Assembly: GCF_002080045.1 (NCBI RefSeq)
Contig: NZ_MUIN01000014.1
Coordinates: forward strand, 447-64,446
DNA length: 64,000 bases
Source: Pseudomonas sp. Bc-h
GTDB lineage: Bacteria > Pseudomonadota > Gammaproteobacteria > Pseudomonadales > Pseudomonadaceae
Reading direction: 5' to 3'
In this document: positions 39,749 to 49,860 of the stretch, piece after piece
How the letters are laid out: each line of letters starts with the position of its first letter
Position numbering within the stretch: position 1 is the first letter of the stretch
Program-made: the position numbers and the translations under genes
The notes under the pieces: model-generated
Database searches by the model: none
What the model was told of the DNA's origin: nothing
Seen by the model: the letters and a program-made list of their open reading frames with translations, nothing else

Positions 39749-41068
39749 ATGAGCAATTCCATTGCAACCATCAAGCGTTGGCGCGTGCAGATTTTCGCCA
39801 TTACCTGGCTAGCCTACGCTGCGTTCTACTTCACCCGTAAAGCGTTCTCGGTCGCCAAATTGGGCATCGCCGAAGACCCGAGCTTTCATCTGGACAAGAT
39901 GGCCATGGCCAACATGGACGCCATCTATCTGGCGGCCTATGCGGTCGGCCAGTTCACCTGGGGCATGCTCGCCGACCGCTTCGGCCCGCGAGTGGTGGTG
40001 CTGGGTGGCTTGCTGATTTCCGCCGGCGCGGCGGTGGTCATGGGCAGTTTCGCCACGTTGCCGATTTTCGCCACCTGCATGTTGATTCAAGGCTTGGCGC
40101 AGTCCACCGGTTGGTCGGGGCTGTGCAAGAACATCGGTGCGTTCTTTCCGGCGATCCAGCGGGGCAGGGTGCTCGGGCTGTGGAGTTCGTGCTACGCCTT
40201 CGGTGGGCTGGTGGCCTCGCCATTCGCGGGTTGGTGGGCGTACGACCTGATCGGCACCTGGCACGCGGCGTTCTTCTCCAGTGCCGCGGTGGTGGCGCTG
40301 GTTGCCGTGCTGTTCTTCATCTTTCAGCGCAACACGCCGGAGGATGTCGGGTTGCCTGCGGTGGAGCCGGAACCCGAACTCAGCGCGGCAGAAATCGACG
40401 CTCAGAAGGGCATGAGCATCTGGACCCCACTGAAGGAAATCCTGCGTAATCGCACGGTGCTGACGCTGGGGCTGGCGTACTTTCTGCTCAAGCCTGCGCG
40501 TTACGCGATTCTGCTGTGGGGGCCGGTGATCGTTTTCGAACAGATGCCCAGCGTCGGCAAGATCGGCGCAGCCATTGTGCCGACGTCTTTTGAATTGGCA
40601 GGCTTGCTGGGGCCGGTCCTCATCGGTCTGGCCTCGGACAAACTGTTCGGCGCCCGCCGCATGCCGGCCTGTGTGCTGAGTCTGGTGGCGCTGACCGTTG
40701 CCTTGGGTTTTTTCATGGGGGCGATGCACACCGGCAGTGTGCTGTTGGTGGTCGCTTTGCTGTTTGTCATGGGGCTCACTCTGTACGGACCGGACTCGAT
40801 GATCAGCAGCACCGCCGCCATCGATTTCGGCACCGCGAAGGCTGCTGCGACCGCATCGGGTTTCGTCAATGGCTGTGGTTCGGTCGGCGCAATACTGGGT
40901 GGTTTGCTGCCGGGTTATTTCGACACCGTTACGGTGTTCATCGTGTTTGCCGGCTGCGCGATGTTCTCTGCCGTGGTGCTGTTGCCGCACTGGAACAGCC
41001 GACCCGCAGTCATCGAGTCATCCGAAGAGCAAACGCCGGTGCAGGACTTGAAAGCCTTGCGCACCTGA
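39749..41068 (+). CDS. MFS transporter, organophosphate/phosphonate type (AepP-like candidate)
   Basis: A 439-residue major facilitator with about twelve hydrophobic segments. The first half has YFTRKAFSVAK and GMLADRFGPRVV, the loop motif of the organophosphate:antiporter branch (GlpT/UhpC-like). Its place next to phnW, phnX and LysR regulators suggests import of 2-aminoethylphosphonate. In Pseudomonas putida an MFS importer of this compound, AepP, has been described; identity with it is inferred from class and context and was not tested. Confidence 0.75.
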   Translation: MSNSIATIKRWRVQIFAITWLAYAAFYFTRKAFSVAKLGIAEDPSFHLDKMAMANMDAIYLAAYAVGQFTWGMLADRFGPRVVVLGGLLISAGAAVVMGSFATLPIFATCMLIQGLAQSTGWSGLCKNIGAFFPAIQRGRVLGLWSSCYAFGGLVASPFAGWWAYDLIGTWHAAFFSSAAVVALVAVLFFIFQRNTPEDVGLPAVEPEPELSAAEIDAQKGMSIWTPLKEILRNRTVLTLGLAYFLLKPARYAILLWGPVIVFEQMPSVGKIGAAIVPTSFELAGLLGPVLIGLASDKLFGARRMPACVLSLVALTVALGFFMGAMHTGSVLLVVALLFVMGLTLYGPDSMISSTAAIDFGTAKAAATASGFVNGCGSVGAILGGLLPGYFDTVTVFIVFAGCAMFSAVVLLPHWNSRPAVIESSEEQTPVQDLKALRT

Positions 41069-41100
41069 TTGGCGGCACCCGTTCGCGGCGTTGTAACGAC

Positions 41101-41241
41101 CCCAGTAAAACCGAAAAATCGCGCTGCATGTGCTGCGTTATGTAGCGCAACCGGTGCGGTTTTTCTGCATACGCTCCTTGGCATTGGTGCCCGGAAACGA
41201 CGAACCGTCGGCCCCGGGCAATTCATGCAAAAGGAGCTTTC
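41101..41241 (+). promoter_or_regulatory. Conserved 5' leader of giant gene 1, Shine-Dalgarno-pairing
   Basis: Contains GCGTTATGTAGCGC at 41135-41148. GCTCCTT at 41173-41179 is complementary to AAGGAGC at 41231-41237, which is the gene's Shine-Dalgarno region. Between them TGCCCGG (41188-41194) pairs with CCGGGCA (41214-41220), and an inner CGACG-AAC-CGTCG hairpin sits at 41198-41210. GCAT (41181-41184) can also pair with ATGC (41225-41228), extending the outer stem. The same layout recurs before both paralogues. Confidence 0.6.
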
Positions 41242-44200
41242 ATGCCCACCACTGATCCTGTTTATTTCCATCCGGCGTCGCTCAGGTTGCGCTACATAGC
41301 GGCCGTTAAGGATGCCCTTCGCGACAAGCGTATTGATGGCGAAGAACGAACCTGGCTGTTATCGCTCATTCGCTCGACGGCCGCTGACGACCCTGATCCC
41401 GTCAGGGTTGACCGACTGACCGCAGATATTGGGCCGTTGAGACCGTTCGAGCTTTCGGCAAGTCTGGTGCTCAGTCATGACCATCCCGGCAACGGCCGAG
41501 TGTTTCTGTTGTCTCTGGAACACGGTATCGAAGCCTTCGCGGATCGTGAGCTGCTTCGGCGTTCGCTATGCGCGCGCTTCGCAGGCGATGACGACAGCAC
41601 GGTGTTCGAGGCTGAGAAGGTTGAGGGTGACCCGTTCAAGGCTCAGATGTACGCAATCATCGATCAGCAGGTCGATCAGCTCAGCCAGTTGACCGATCAG
41701 TTGCGCTCGACGCCAACCTTGTACGACGCCGCGACCACATCGATGGCTCGTCAATTGCGCGAGCGCTTCCCGAAAGCGTCCATCGATCCAGAGGTGCATT
41801 TGTTGCAGGTGGTGGCTGATTCGAATACCGATGACGACCTGTTTCCTGTCACTCAGACCCTGGCGCAGACCGCGTTCGACGAGTGCTGCAATGTGCAGAT
41901 GACGGAGGGCTACAAGCGACGGTTTCTCGATGTTCAGGGCCAGCTCGCCAGCGTTGCGGACAGCGCATTGTTTTCCCGGGCACTGACCGACGCCACCGAC
42001 GGGGTAGACGAGCAATACGCGAACCTGCTCGAAGCGTTCTGGAAGGGCTCCTGGGATGGGAAACTCAGCCGCCGCGATCTGGCGGTCGACGCATTTTCAG
42101 GCAGCGTGCGACGTGAACTCTATCGTCTCTGGCACGACGGTGATCTGGACCCGAACAGCGCCCGGACCTTATTGCCGTTGTTGCCGTCGGCACCGGGAAA
42201 TCAAACAACGAACACGCTCTGGCGTTGCAGTCAGATGCTGTTGAAGATCGGTGCCAGTGCCCATTTTCCGCTGGCAGGGTCTTTCGTGATTCAGCCAACG
42301 GATGGCAGCGATCAATCGCTGCTCTGGTTTTCTCCGGAGCACAAGCTGCTCAGTTTCACCAACCTCGCTGTCTTTACCACTTTTCTTGAATCGGTTGAGG
42401 GCCGCGAACAGCTGAAGCCTGCGCTGGCCTTGCAAAATCAGTGGGATTTGCTGGCCGAAGGGCAATGGCACATCAAGCTCAGGGAAGTCCGCGGTTCGGC
42501 GGCAGGCGATTGTGTCGATTCAATCATTGCGCTGCAGGCACGCAATTTGTTGTACGTGACGGGATTGCCCTGCGCGCCTGAAGAAACCATGGCCATGATC
42601 GATGATGCGCTGGACGTGCGTCAGCTTCTTGATCCGCGACAGGCACAGTTCAGTGCCGGGCGCTGGCGCAAGCAGACGGCGTTCGATTTCAAAGAGGTCT
42701 GGAGCCGCCCCGAAGTCCAGGATTCGAATCCGCCTCGAAGGCCGGACTCGCCGAGCGAGAGTACCCCGACAAGCCTGAGCGAATCGGACAGCGATGCCGA
42801 TATCCAGGAACCACTGGATACTCAGTGGATGGAATATGCGCAAGCGTTCGATGACCGCGCCGAACGCTTGCGAGCGCTCGACAACGTTTTGTTCGATTAC
42901 GCCGAGCAGTCGCTGCAGCAGTATGTCTGTGTGCTGGCCAGCGACCCGGTGCCCGTGGGTGAAATTCAAGTCCAATGGCTCGAATCGGCCCCCGTAGATA
43001 CCTCCGACGTGGAGACGTCTGTGGTTCCCGTGAGCGAGGGGCAGCGACTGGTCTCCATTGGCCTGGTTGCCTTGCTGCTGGAGTGTGTCAGTGGCCATCG
43101 CTCTCAGGTCCTTGGAGCCAGCGCGCGCGTGCTGGTTGATTCGGCGGTGATGCCGGGGCACGTCGGGGTCGAACTGATCAATCACATGCTCGACAAGCTC
43201 GTGCCGACGTTCATCGAGCGCTATGTGCAGCGGTTCGCGGCCTCACAAGGCCAATGTCAGCGCCTGGGCAAGTTGAATCTGCATCCGGCAAGAGATTCAC
43301 AAAGCCTGCGCGAGGAGGCTATTTGCCTCGATCTGGCGTTGGCGATCCGACAGGGGAAGATCGGCAGCGTGGCCATCGAGATGGCCCGCCAGGTCATGAA
43401 CCGGCCTGAGCGTACTCTGCGCACAGCATTGGGCGTACCGCTGATTGAAGCGTTTTGCGTGTCGCTTTCCTACGACGGGCGTTCGCAAGCCATGCTTTGC
43501 GATGTGCTGGTCCTTGGGCAACCTCTGGACCAGAACGAGCCGTTGATGCTGTGGCAGGGTGCGGTGGGCTGGCGCTCATTCTCCTCGATCGAGCAACTGC
43601 AAGACACCTTGCAGCGTGAGCTCCATCGAACGGAGGCTGACCGTTGGCTGAACCTTTTGAGCACTGGTGATCGCATCCTCTTGCACAGCCATTTGATCAA
43701 GGCGTCTGGCAATGAGGTGACAGTACAACTGACGAAAATCGAGGGGCATGCGATCAAGGCCCTTGAGCAGAATGCCTTGTATCGCAAGCAACAGGATCTG
43801 CGGCAGCTTTGCCTGCAAGCCCGGCGTTGCCGTTTCGAGGCCGGTCTGTTCAGACGCCTTGCCACTCAAGGCGAATTCGACGTGCTGCTCGCCAATCTGC
43901 TCGACGGGTTGTCGGTACGAATTGAGAACACTGTCTTTGAAGCCATGTTGCCGGAATGGGTCGAGCTGGCATCGGTCGCCGACCTGAAGCGTTACTACGA
44001 GATTTTCACTCGGTTGTACCTGAGCCCCGACGGTACCAGGGATTTTCTGTTCGATATTCCGTCGATGCGCGATTACGCACGCGAACGGTTGGTCAATCAG
44101 TTGAGCAAGGATTTTCCGACGCAGGCGTTGAATATCAATCAGATCAAGGTGATCGCTCGCCGTTATGTGACGGGTTTTCCGGTACCGGAGAATTCTCTGA

Positions 44201-46548
44201 CTTTTATCCCGGCTGCAACCGACAAACGCAGCCAATCGCTGGTCGACTACGCGATCAATCGTTTCGTCGATATGCAGGATGCCGCCCTGAGTATCGAGTC
44301 GGCCCGGCAGCCTCAGGCTGTACGTTTGCTCACCCCTGACTACTTGCGAGAGTTGGTCAAAAAACTGGATGTCGGCGCCGGTTATGTCGCGTTGCTGCGT
44401 AAGGCATTGAGGCCGGGTGAAGCGGATTACACCACACGTAAACGCCTGTTCATCCAGCAATTGCCTGCGACGCAACTGGCTCTGGCCTTGCCGGATAAGG
44501 TCAAGGGCAGGATCAGTGCGCAGGGTTACGACTTCATCGCCAGCGTGTTCGACATGCCTGATGGTATCGCCCGGGAATCGGTGGGCGGCGTCAAGGTCAT
44601 TCTGAGCCCGCTGAAAATGGTGTTCGATGAGGGGGTGACTCCGGATCTGGTCGCTGGCGTTTATCTGATTTGCCCGGCCGACCCCGACACCGGTCCGGTG
44701 CTGTTGTATGCGATCAACCATCCGCCGTTCACGTTTCGCGAGTACAAAAATCAGGCAACGTTGCTGGACGCTATCTGCATGGATCGATCGTTGCAGAGCT
44801 TGTTGTTCGAGCGCCTGGATCCGGAGGTGCGAGCGCGCTATGTCCATCGTGCAAGCATGGAGTCGCATGTGCCGTTTTCACTCGGGCTTTACTACTTGCC
44901 GATCCGTGCCCCGGGACCGGTTACCGTCGAGATCGAGGAGATCACCGGCAACTCCTTGCTCTATCTGTTCAGCGGTACCGTCAAGTTACTGCTGGACATG
45001 GGGATTTCCAACTCGGTGACCAACGAACAGTCTGATCACGCGGGGAGGGTGTTTCTGGCAAAGCTGGTTCTGGGCCAGGCGCTGACACTTTTACCCAGAA
45101 GACTGGCCGCGTTGGTTTCGCTCTGGCAGACCCGCACGTTGTTTCAAGCATCGGCTGTTTCGGTTTCCGGACACCGCTGGGGCGAGGCGCTCTCGGAATT
45201 CACTGCGGCATTGGGCGTCATGGCGACGGCCCGCGAGCAAGCGATCGAAGATGAGCAAGTCAGCAGCGAATCCGGCCCCACCATCGACGAGCGGGAACGC
45301 GTGCCGTTGACCTATTCCTGGCGCGGTACCGCGTTGACCGTCGAGCAACGGATCAGGCTGCAGCAACTGGAGGCGCAAAACGTCGCCTTGACGGAGATGC
45401 ACCATGACGCTGCCCTCAACGTCTATAGGGGAAAACAGAACGACACACCTTATGCGGTGGTCGACGGCAAGGTTTATCAAATCAAACGCCCGGAACGGGA
45501 CGGCAAGTGGATGATCGTGGGCCCTGATGGTTCGAGCGGCCCTCGAGTCTCACTCGACCACAGTCAGCGCTGGCAACTGGATCTGCAGATGGGACTCAGA
45601 GGCGGGGGAGGGGTGATCAGTACTGCCAAGGCTTCGGTAGCGTTATCCGTGGCTGAGCAGGAACTGTTGGTAGAAGCCAGCGGTATGCTCGAGATCCGCC
45701 AATTGTATCGCCCGAGGGCCAGATGCATCAGGCAGGCACATTCACAGGCCAAGCGATACCTTAAAACCGGTCTGGATAACCTGCATGCCTATGGGCCGAA
45801 CGCTGCTCTGGACCCCCAGGTGAACCGCATCATCGGCGATTTTTTCGGTACCTCCAGTCCGTCCGTGGCGCTTCTGACAGAAATCCAGCGGGCGATAACG
45901 AATTTGCTAGGCGCCCTCACGGATGCTTCGCTCTCGCCGTGGTCATCGCCGCGCTTCGTGGTTGGTACCATTCGACCAGGCCGTGATCGTCCGGTCGCAT
46001 TCGTGATGCCGTCGGATCCAAGACAGCGCATATTTCTCACGGATCTGTTCTTCAACATCCGTCGATTTCGTGTGACGCCTGCTGCGGCCGCGCAGGGATT
46101 CGATCAAGCCGTCCATTACCGGGCAGGCACATTGATCCATGAGCTGTCACACCTGGTGCTCGATACCAAGGACATCGCTTATCTCGATGCGCCGGCGCCG
46201 TATCCGGACCTGCTGCGGAACAATACGGCTGCGAATCTCGGCAATCGAATCGCGATCGAGCGCCTTCATAACGAGGGGCTATCGCATCAGACACCCGCAA
46301 ATGAGCTGTTCACCGTTGTGGAAAATCACGTCACGCGTGATCTCGAACCCAAGGACAAGATGGGGTTTCGTGCCATTTTGCGCATCACCGGCACCAGTAC
46401 CCTGGCCGAGGCGCGGGCCGTATTCTTCTCCGATACCGTCAAGCGCAGCGAAGTGATGCTTAAGAACGCGGACTCTTTGACACTGTTGATCCTGCGCCTG
46501 GGAAGACAGAGTTTTGTGACGCCCGGTCCGTTAACGACAGGAGGCTGA
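41242..46548 (+). CDS. Giant toxin-like protein 1 with C-terminal aspzincin-type metalloprotease motif
   Basis: A 1,768-residue protein without a signal peptide or clear membrane anchor. The start region YFHPASLRLRYI is shared with its two paralogues. The long body resembles the dermonecrotic-toxin-like (DUF6543-type) proteins of pseudomonads, including the late segment YAVVDGKVYQIKRPERDGKW and the short GLRGGGG. The C-terminal ~200 residues carry HELSH (1633-1637), T1642-x-D1644-x-A-Y1647, APYPDLL, and NADSLTLLI starting near 1742. HExxH plus TxDxxY plus NADS is the arrangement of aspzincin (M35-type) zinc peptidases, with the Asp as third ligand. A secreted effector attacking host or competitor proteins is inferred. 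No immunity gene is adjacent. Confidence 0.7.
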   Translation: MPTTDPVYFHPASLRLRYIAAVKDALRDKRIDGEERTWLLSLIRSTAADDPDPVRVDRLTADIGPLRPFELSASLVLSHDHPGNGRVFLLSLEHGIEAFADRELLRRSLCARFAGDDDSTVFEAEKVEGDPFKAQMYAIIDQQVDQLSQLTDQLRSTPTLYDAATTSMARQLRERFPKASIDPEVHLLQVVADSNTDDDLFPVTQTLAQTAFDECCNVQMTEGYKRRFLDVQGQLASVADSALFSRALTDATDGVDEQYANLLEAFWKGSWDGKLSRRDLAVDAFSGSVRRELYRLWHDGDLDPNSARTLLPLLPSAPGNQTTNTLWRCSQMLLKIGASAHFPLAGSFVIQPTDGSDQSLLWFSPEHKLLSFTNLAVFTTFLESVEGREQLKPALALQNQWDLLAEGQWHIKLREVRGSAAGDCVDSIIALQARNLLYVTGLPCAPEETMAMIDDALDVRQLLDPRQAQFSAGRWRKQTAFDFKEVWSRPEVQDSNPPRRPDSPSESTPTSLSESDSDADIQEPLDTQWMEYAQAFDDRAERLRALDNVLFDYAEQSLQQYVCVLASDPVPVGEIQVQWLESAPVDTSDVETSVVPVSEGQRLVSIGLVALLLECVSGHRSQVLGASARVLVDSAVMPGHVGVELINHMLDKLVPTFIERYVQRFAASQGQCQRLGKLNLHPARDSQSLREEAICLDLALAIRQGKIGSVAIEMARQVMNRPERTLRTALGVPLIEAFCVSLSYDGRSQAMLCDVLVLGQPLDQNEPLMLWQGAVGWRSFSSIEQLQDTLQRELHRTEADRWLNLLSTGDRILLHSHLIKASGNEVTVQLTKIEGHAIKALEQNALYRKQQDLRQLCLQARRCRFEAGLFRRLATQGEFDVLLANLLDGLSVRIENTVFEAMLPEWVELASVADLKRYYEIFTRLYLSPDGTRDFLFDIPSMRDYARERLVNQLSKDFPTQALNINQIKVIARRYVTGFPVPENSLTFIPAATDKRSQSLVDYAINRFVDMQDAALSIESARQPQAVRLLTPDYLRELVKKLDVGAGYVALLRKALRPGEADYTTRKRLFIQQLPATQLALALPDKVKGRISAQGYDFIASVFDMPDGIARESVGGVKVILSPLKMVFDEGVTPDLVAGVYLICPADPDTGPVLLYAINHPPFTFREYKNQATLLDAICMDRSLQSLLFERLDPEVRARYVHRASMESHVPFSLGLYYLPIRAPGPVTVEIEEITGNSLLYLFSGTVKLLLDMGISNSVTNEQSDHAGRVFLAKLVLGQALTLLPRRLAALVSLWQTRTLFQASAVSVSGHRWGEALSEFTAALGVMATAREQAIEDEQVSSESGPTIDERERVPLTYSWRGTALTVEQRIRLQQLEAQNVALTEMHHDAALNVYRGKQNDTPYAVVDGKVYQIKRPERDGKWMIVGPDGSSGPRVSLDHSQRWQLDLQMGLRGGGGVISTAKASVALSVAEQELLVEASGMLEIRQLYRPRARCIRQAHSQAKRYLKTGLDNLHAYGPNAALDPQVNRIIGDFFGTSSPSVALLTEIQRAITNLLGALTDASLSPWSSPRFVVGTIRPGRDRPVAFVMPSDPRQRIFLTDLFFNIRRFRVTPAAAAQGFDQAVHYRAGTLIHELSHLVLDTKDIAYLDAPAPYPDLLRNNTAANLGNRIAIERLHNEGLSHQTPANELFTVVENHVTRDLEPKDKMGFRAILRITGTSTLAEARAVFFSDTVKRSEVMLKNADSLTLLILRLGRQSFVTPGPLTTGG

Positions 46549-46554
46549 GGGCCC

Positions 46555-46695
46555 GCGAGTGAATCCGAAATTCTGCTCTTGATGTGCAGCGTTATGTAGT
46601 GCAACACCGGCAGCAGTTCTCCATACGCTCCTTGTTTATCGAAGCCCAGAACCGGTCGTGTGCCGGTAGGGGCAATTCATGAACAAGGAGTTTCC
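46555..46695 (+). promoter_or_regulatory. Conserved 5' leader of giant gene 2, Shine-Dalgarno-pairing
   Basis: Contains AGTGAATCCGAAATT (46558-46572), shared with leader 3, and GCGTTATGTAGTGC at 46589-46602. CTCCTTGTT at 46628-46636 is perfectly complementary to AACAAGGAG at 46682-46690, the Shine-Dalgarno. An inner hairpin forms from ACCGG and CCGGT around 46650-46667. Confidence 0.6.
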
Positions 46696-49600
46696 ATGTC
46701 GACTTCTGCGGTTGCCTATTTCCATTCTCTTTCTCTGAAACATCGCTATCTCGACGAACTTGGCTATGCGTCGCGAAGCAAGCGTCTTGCAGCTCACGAG
46801 TCGTCCTGGCTGCAGACTCTGATTTATCCGCCCGAACCCGGCGATCCCGATCCGGTACGGGTCGATCGTATTACCCTTGAAGAGGGGGCGATCAGACCCT
46901 TCGAACTGGCGGGCGCGTTGTTACTCAGCCACACCCTGACCGATGACGCGACGGTCTACCTGTATTCGCTGACCAACGGCTTCGAGGTCTTCGAGAATCG
47001 TCATGCGTTATTGGCGCAGTTGCAGAGTCGGTTCGCCGACGGGGGCAACAACGGCGTGTTCGAAGACGAAAAAATCGATGGCGATCCGTTCCAGGCGCAA
47101 ATGTTCGAGATCATCGATCAGCAAGTTGACCTAGTGACTCAGTTGACTGCGCAACTCAAGCTGACCCCGACGTTGGCAGATGTGGCGACTGCGTCGATCA
47201 CCGCCGAGCTGCGCACGGCCCTTCCCTATATGCCGGTCGACCCTCGGAGCCATTTGCTGCAGATCGTTCCTCAATCCGACGTCGATGCCTCCTCGATTCT
47301 GCTCACTCAGACCCTGGCACAAGCCGCGTTCGACGACGCGTGCAAGTTGCCGAAGGCAACAGGTTTCAGGCGAAGGTTTCTCGACGCTCAGGGTGCGCAG
47401 GTCAAGGCTAGCGATGCTGCATCGTTCACCCAGGCGTTCGACTATGCCGTTGCGGGTTTTCCTGAGCTCTACATCGATCTGCTTGGAGCGTTCTGGGACG
47501 GCGCATGGAGCGATCGTCGAACGCGTCGTGATCTGGCGGTCGAGACGTTCAATAGTAGCGTCAGGCGCGAGCTCTACGGTATGCGCAGTGACGACTCGGT
47601 GAGAATGAGCAGGCTCAAGACATTGTTGTCACCGCTGCAACCGACATCCCGCCATGTGCCAGATGACAGTCCCGCGCGCTGCGCAAGGCTGGAGGTCAAG
47701 GTCGGTGACAGCGCTGGCTGTTCGCTGGCGGGAACGTTCGTCATACAACCTGGAATGGGCGACGATCGCTCGTTGCTGTGGTTTTCACCGTCACATCGAT
47801 TCGTAGGTTTTGACGATCTGGCGTCATTGACTGCGTACCTGACAACGGCTCAGGGCCGCGAGCAATTGCGGCCTGCATTGGCGATCGAGGACCAGCCGCT
47901 GCTGCGCAGGCAAGGTCCGCTGCGGGTTGAACTGCGGCACGTGACCACGCCGTTGTGCGCCGATCGTGTCGATTCGATCCTGGCGTTGCAGGCGCGAAAT
48001 CTGAGCTATGTACTGGGGCTCAGCTGTGCCCCGGAAAACAGGATGGCGCTGGTCGACGATGGCCTGGACATTCGTCTGTTGTTGGATCCGCGACAATTGC
48101 AGTTCAGCAGCAGGCGCTGGCATCCAGAGGCGTCCTTCGATTTCGCAGATGCCTGGCTGGCGCCGCCTGTCGCCACGCAACCGGGTACGTCTGCGGATGG
48201 AAGTGAAGTCGCCAGCCCGGTGACGTCAGACGCCGTCACTGGCAAGACGAGGAAAATGCCCGCGTCATGGAAAGAATGGGTCAATGTTCTCGAGTCACGT
48301 GCCGAGAGCCTACGCGGGCTGGACAATGTGCTGCTCGACCAGATTGAGCAGGTGCTGCTGGGCTATCTGTGCGTATTGGTGGATGGCACGGTATCGGCCA
48401 GGAACATCAAGGCGCAGTGGTTAGGACCGGTTCCCGTCGAAGCGACCGGCGCTGCCGTCGATTCCCCCCATGAGAGCGCGTCGAGGCCAGAGATTTCAAG
48501 GGACCTGGTGTCACTGCTGTTCGAAGCCGTCAGTGGTCATGGTCCGAGGATCCTGCCGGACGATGCTCACGTGCTGATCGGCGATGAGAGGCCGCGAGGG
48601 CGCATCAAGACTGAGCTGATCAATCACATGCTCGCCAAGGCTGTGATGAACTTTGAAGACCGTTATTTTGAAAGATTCAGGCAGTCACGCAGTGAACTTC
48701 AGCGTCAGGGCAAGCAGTATCTGCGGCCGGATGAGGAGTCGATCAGCTTGAGGGAGGACGCACTACGCCTGGATCTGTGGCTGGCGCAGCGGCTCAAACG
48801 TATCGATCACAATATGAACGCTATGGTCCGGCAAGTGCTGGACCGTCCTGTGCGTTCGCTGCGCACGGCATTGCCGGGACTCGCTGTCGAGGCCTATTCA
48901 GTGGTGGTGTCCTATGACGATGTTTCCCCGATCACCCTGACTGATGCCCTGATGGTGATGCGACCCTTCAATCCGGATAGCCGCGTAATGCTTTGGTGCG
49001 GCGGATTTGGCTGGCGCAGCTTTGCCTCACTTGAGCATCTGCAGACTTTTCTGAAGTGCCAGTTTCACACCGCTCAGCAGGAACATTGGCTGGAGCTGAT
49101 GAGTGAGAATGATCGCCGTATGCTGCGCAAGCACCTGTGCAAAGAGTCCGATAACCAGGTGACGATTCTGCTGGACAGAATCGACGGGCATCTGGTCACT
49201 GCCTTGCAGCAATCGGTGGTCGACCGCCGCGCACAGGATCTGCGGCAGCTGATCTTGCGCGCTGAACGATACCGAATGGATGCCAGGCTGCTGACGCAGG
49301 TCGCACACACGACCGAACCCGACACGCAACTGGATACCCTGCTGGATGCGCTATGGGTAAGAATCGATGCCGCTCTGTTCGAGGCGCGACTCCCTTCATG
49401 GGTACACTCGGCGACGATTGCCGATCTCAATCTTTACAACGATATCTGGCGGCGATACTACCTGGCGAGCGAGGACGGCAAGGATTATCTGTTCGGCATT
49501 GCGTCCCTGGAGGACTATTCACGCCAAGGGCTGTTGAAACGGCTGAGCCAGGATTTCCCCGGACACCAGTTCGACCCGGACAAGATCATTGTGACGTCCA

Positions 49601-49860
49601 GGAGTTACACGCCTGCCCCGGTGCCAACCGGCAATACGCCTGGCTTGGTAGCTGCTGGAGCCAGTATTCATCGTGAGTCGCTGACTGCGTTTGCCGTCAA
49701 CCGCTTTATCCAGTATCAGGGGGCGGTGGAGAGTGTCGAACCGCAGGGCCAGCCTCACGCGGCCGCACTACTGACCGATGACTACTTGAGGGCGCTGGTC
49801 AAAAGTCTGGATGTCGGGGCTGGCTACATGACCTTGCTGCGTAAGGCACTGTCGCCCTGA
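46696..49860 (+). CDS. Giant toxin-like protein 2, N-terminal part (frameshifted)
   Basis: The first 1,054 residues of a paralogue of the flanking genes. It starts at ATG 46696 after AACAAGGAG, with the shared YFHSLSLKHRYL N-terminus. The frame ends at TGATGA (49858-49863), directly after the conserved LDVGAGYMTLLRKALSP segment. In paralogue 1 the equivalent segment continues without a break. A shift of +1 at CCC-TGA (49855-49860) restores the second part exactly, with no residue gained or lost relative to paralogue 1 at this point. It may be a pseudogene, an assembly error or a programmed frameshift. If translation stops here the product lacks the protease motif. Confidence 0.75.
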   Translation: MSTSAVAYFHSLSLKHRYLDELGYASRSKRLAAHESSWLQTLIYPPEPGDPDPVRVDRITLEEGAIRPFELAGALLLSHTLTDDATVYLYSLTNGFEVFENRHALLAQLQSRFADGGNNGVFEDEKIDGDPFQAQMFEIIDQQVDLVTQLTAQLKLTPTLADVATASITAELRTALPYMPVDPRSHLLQIVPQSDVDASSILLTQTLAQAAFDDACKLPKATGFRRRFLDAQGAQVKASDAASFTQAFDYAVAGFPELYIDLLGAFWDGAWSDRRTRRDLAVETFNSSVRRELYGMRSDDSVRMSRLKTLLSPLQPTSRHVPDDSPARCARLEVKVGDSAGCSLAGTFVIQPGMGDDRSLLWFSPSHRFVGFDDLASLTAYLTTAQGREQLRPALAIEDQPLLRRQGPLRVELRHVTTPLCADRVDSILALQARNLSYVLGLSCAPENRMALVDDGLDIRLLLDPRQLQFSSRRWHPEASFDFADAWLAPPVATQPGTSADGSEVASPVTSDAVTGKTRKMPASWKEWVNVLESRAESLRGLDNVLLDQIEQVLLGYLCVLVDGTVSARNIKAQWLGPVPVEATGAAVDSPHESASRPEISRDLVSLLFEAVSGHGPRILPDDAHVLIGDERPRGRIKTELINHMLAKAVMNFEDRYFERFRQSRSELQRQGKQYLRPDEESISLREDALRLDLWLAQRLKRIDHNMNAMVRQVLDRPVRSLRTALPGLAVEAYSVVVSYDDVSPITLTDALMVMRPFNPDSRVMLWCGGFGWRSFASLEHLQTFLKCQFHTAQQEHWLELMSENDRRMLRKHLCKESDNQVTILLDRIDGHLVTALQQSVVDRRAQDLRQLILRAERYRMDARLLTQVAHTTEPDTQLDTLLDALWVRIDAALFEARLPSWVHSATIADLNLYNDIWRRYYLASEDGKDYLFGIASLEDYSRQGLLKRLSQDFPGHQFDPDKIIVTSRSYTPAPVPTGNTPGLVAAGASIHRESLTAFAVNRFIQYQGAVESVEPQGQPHAAALLTDDYLRALVKSLDVGAGYMTLLRKALSP

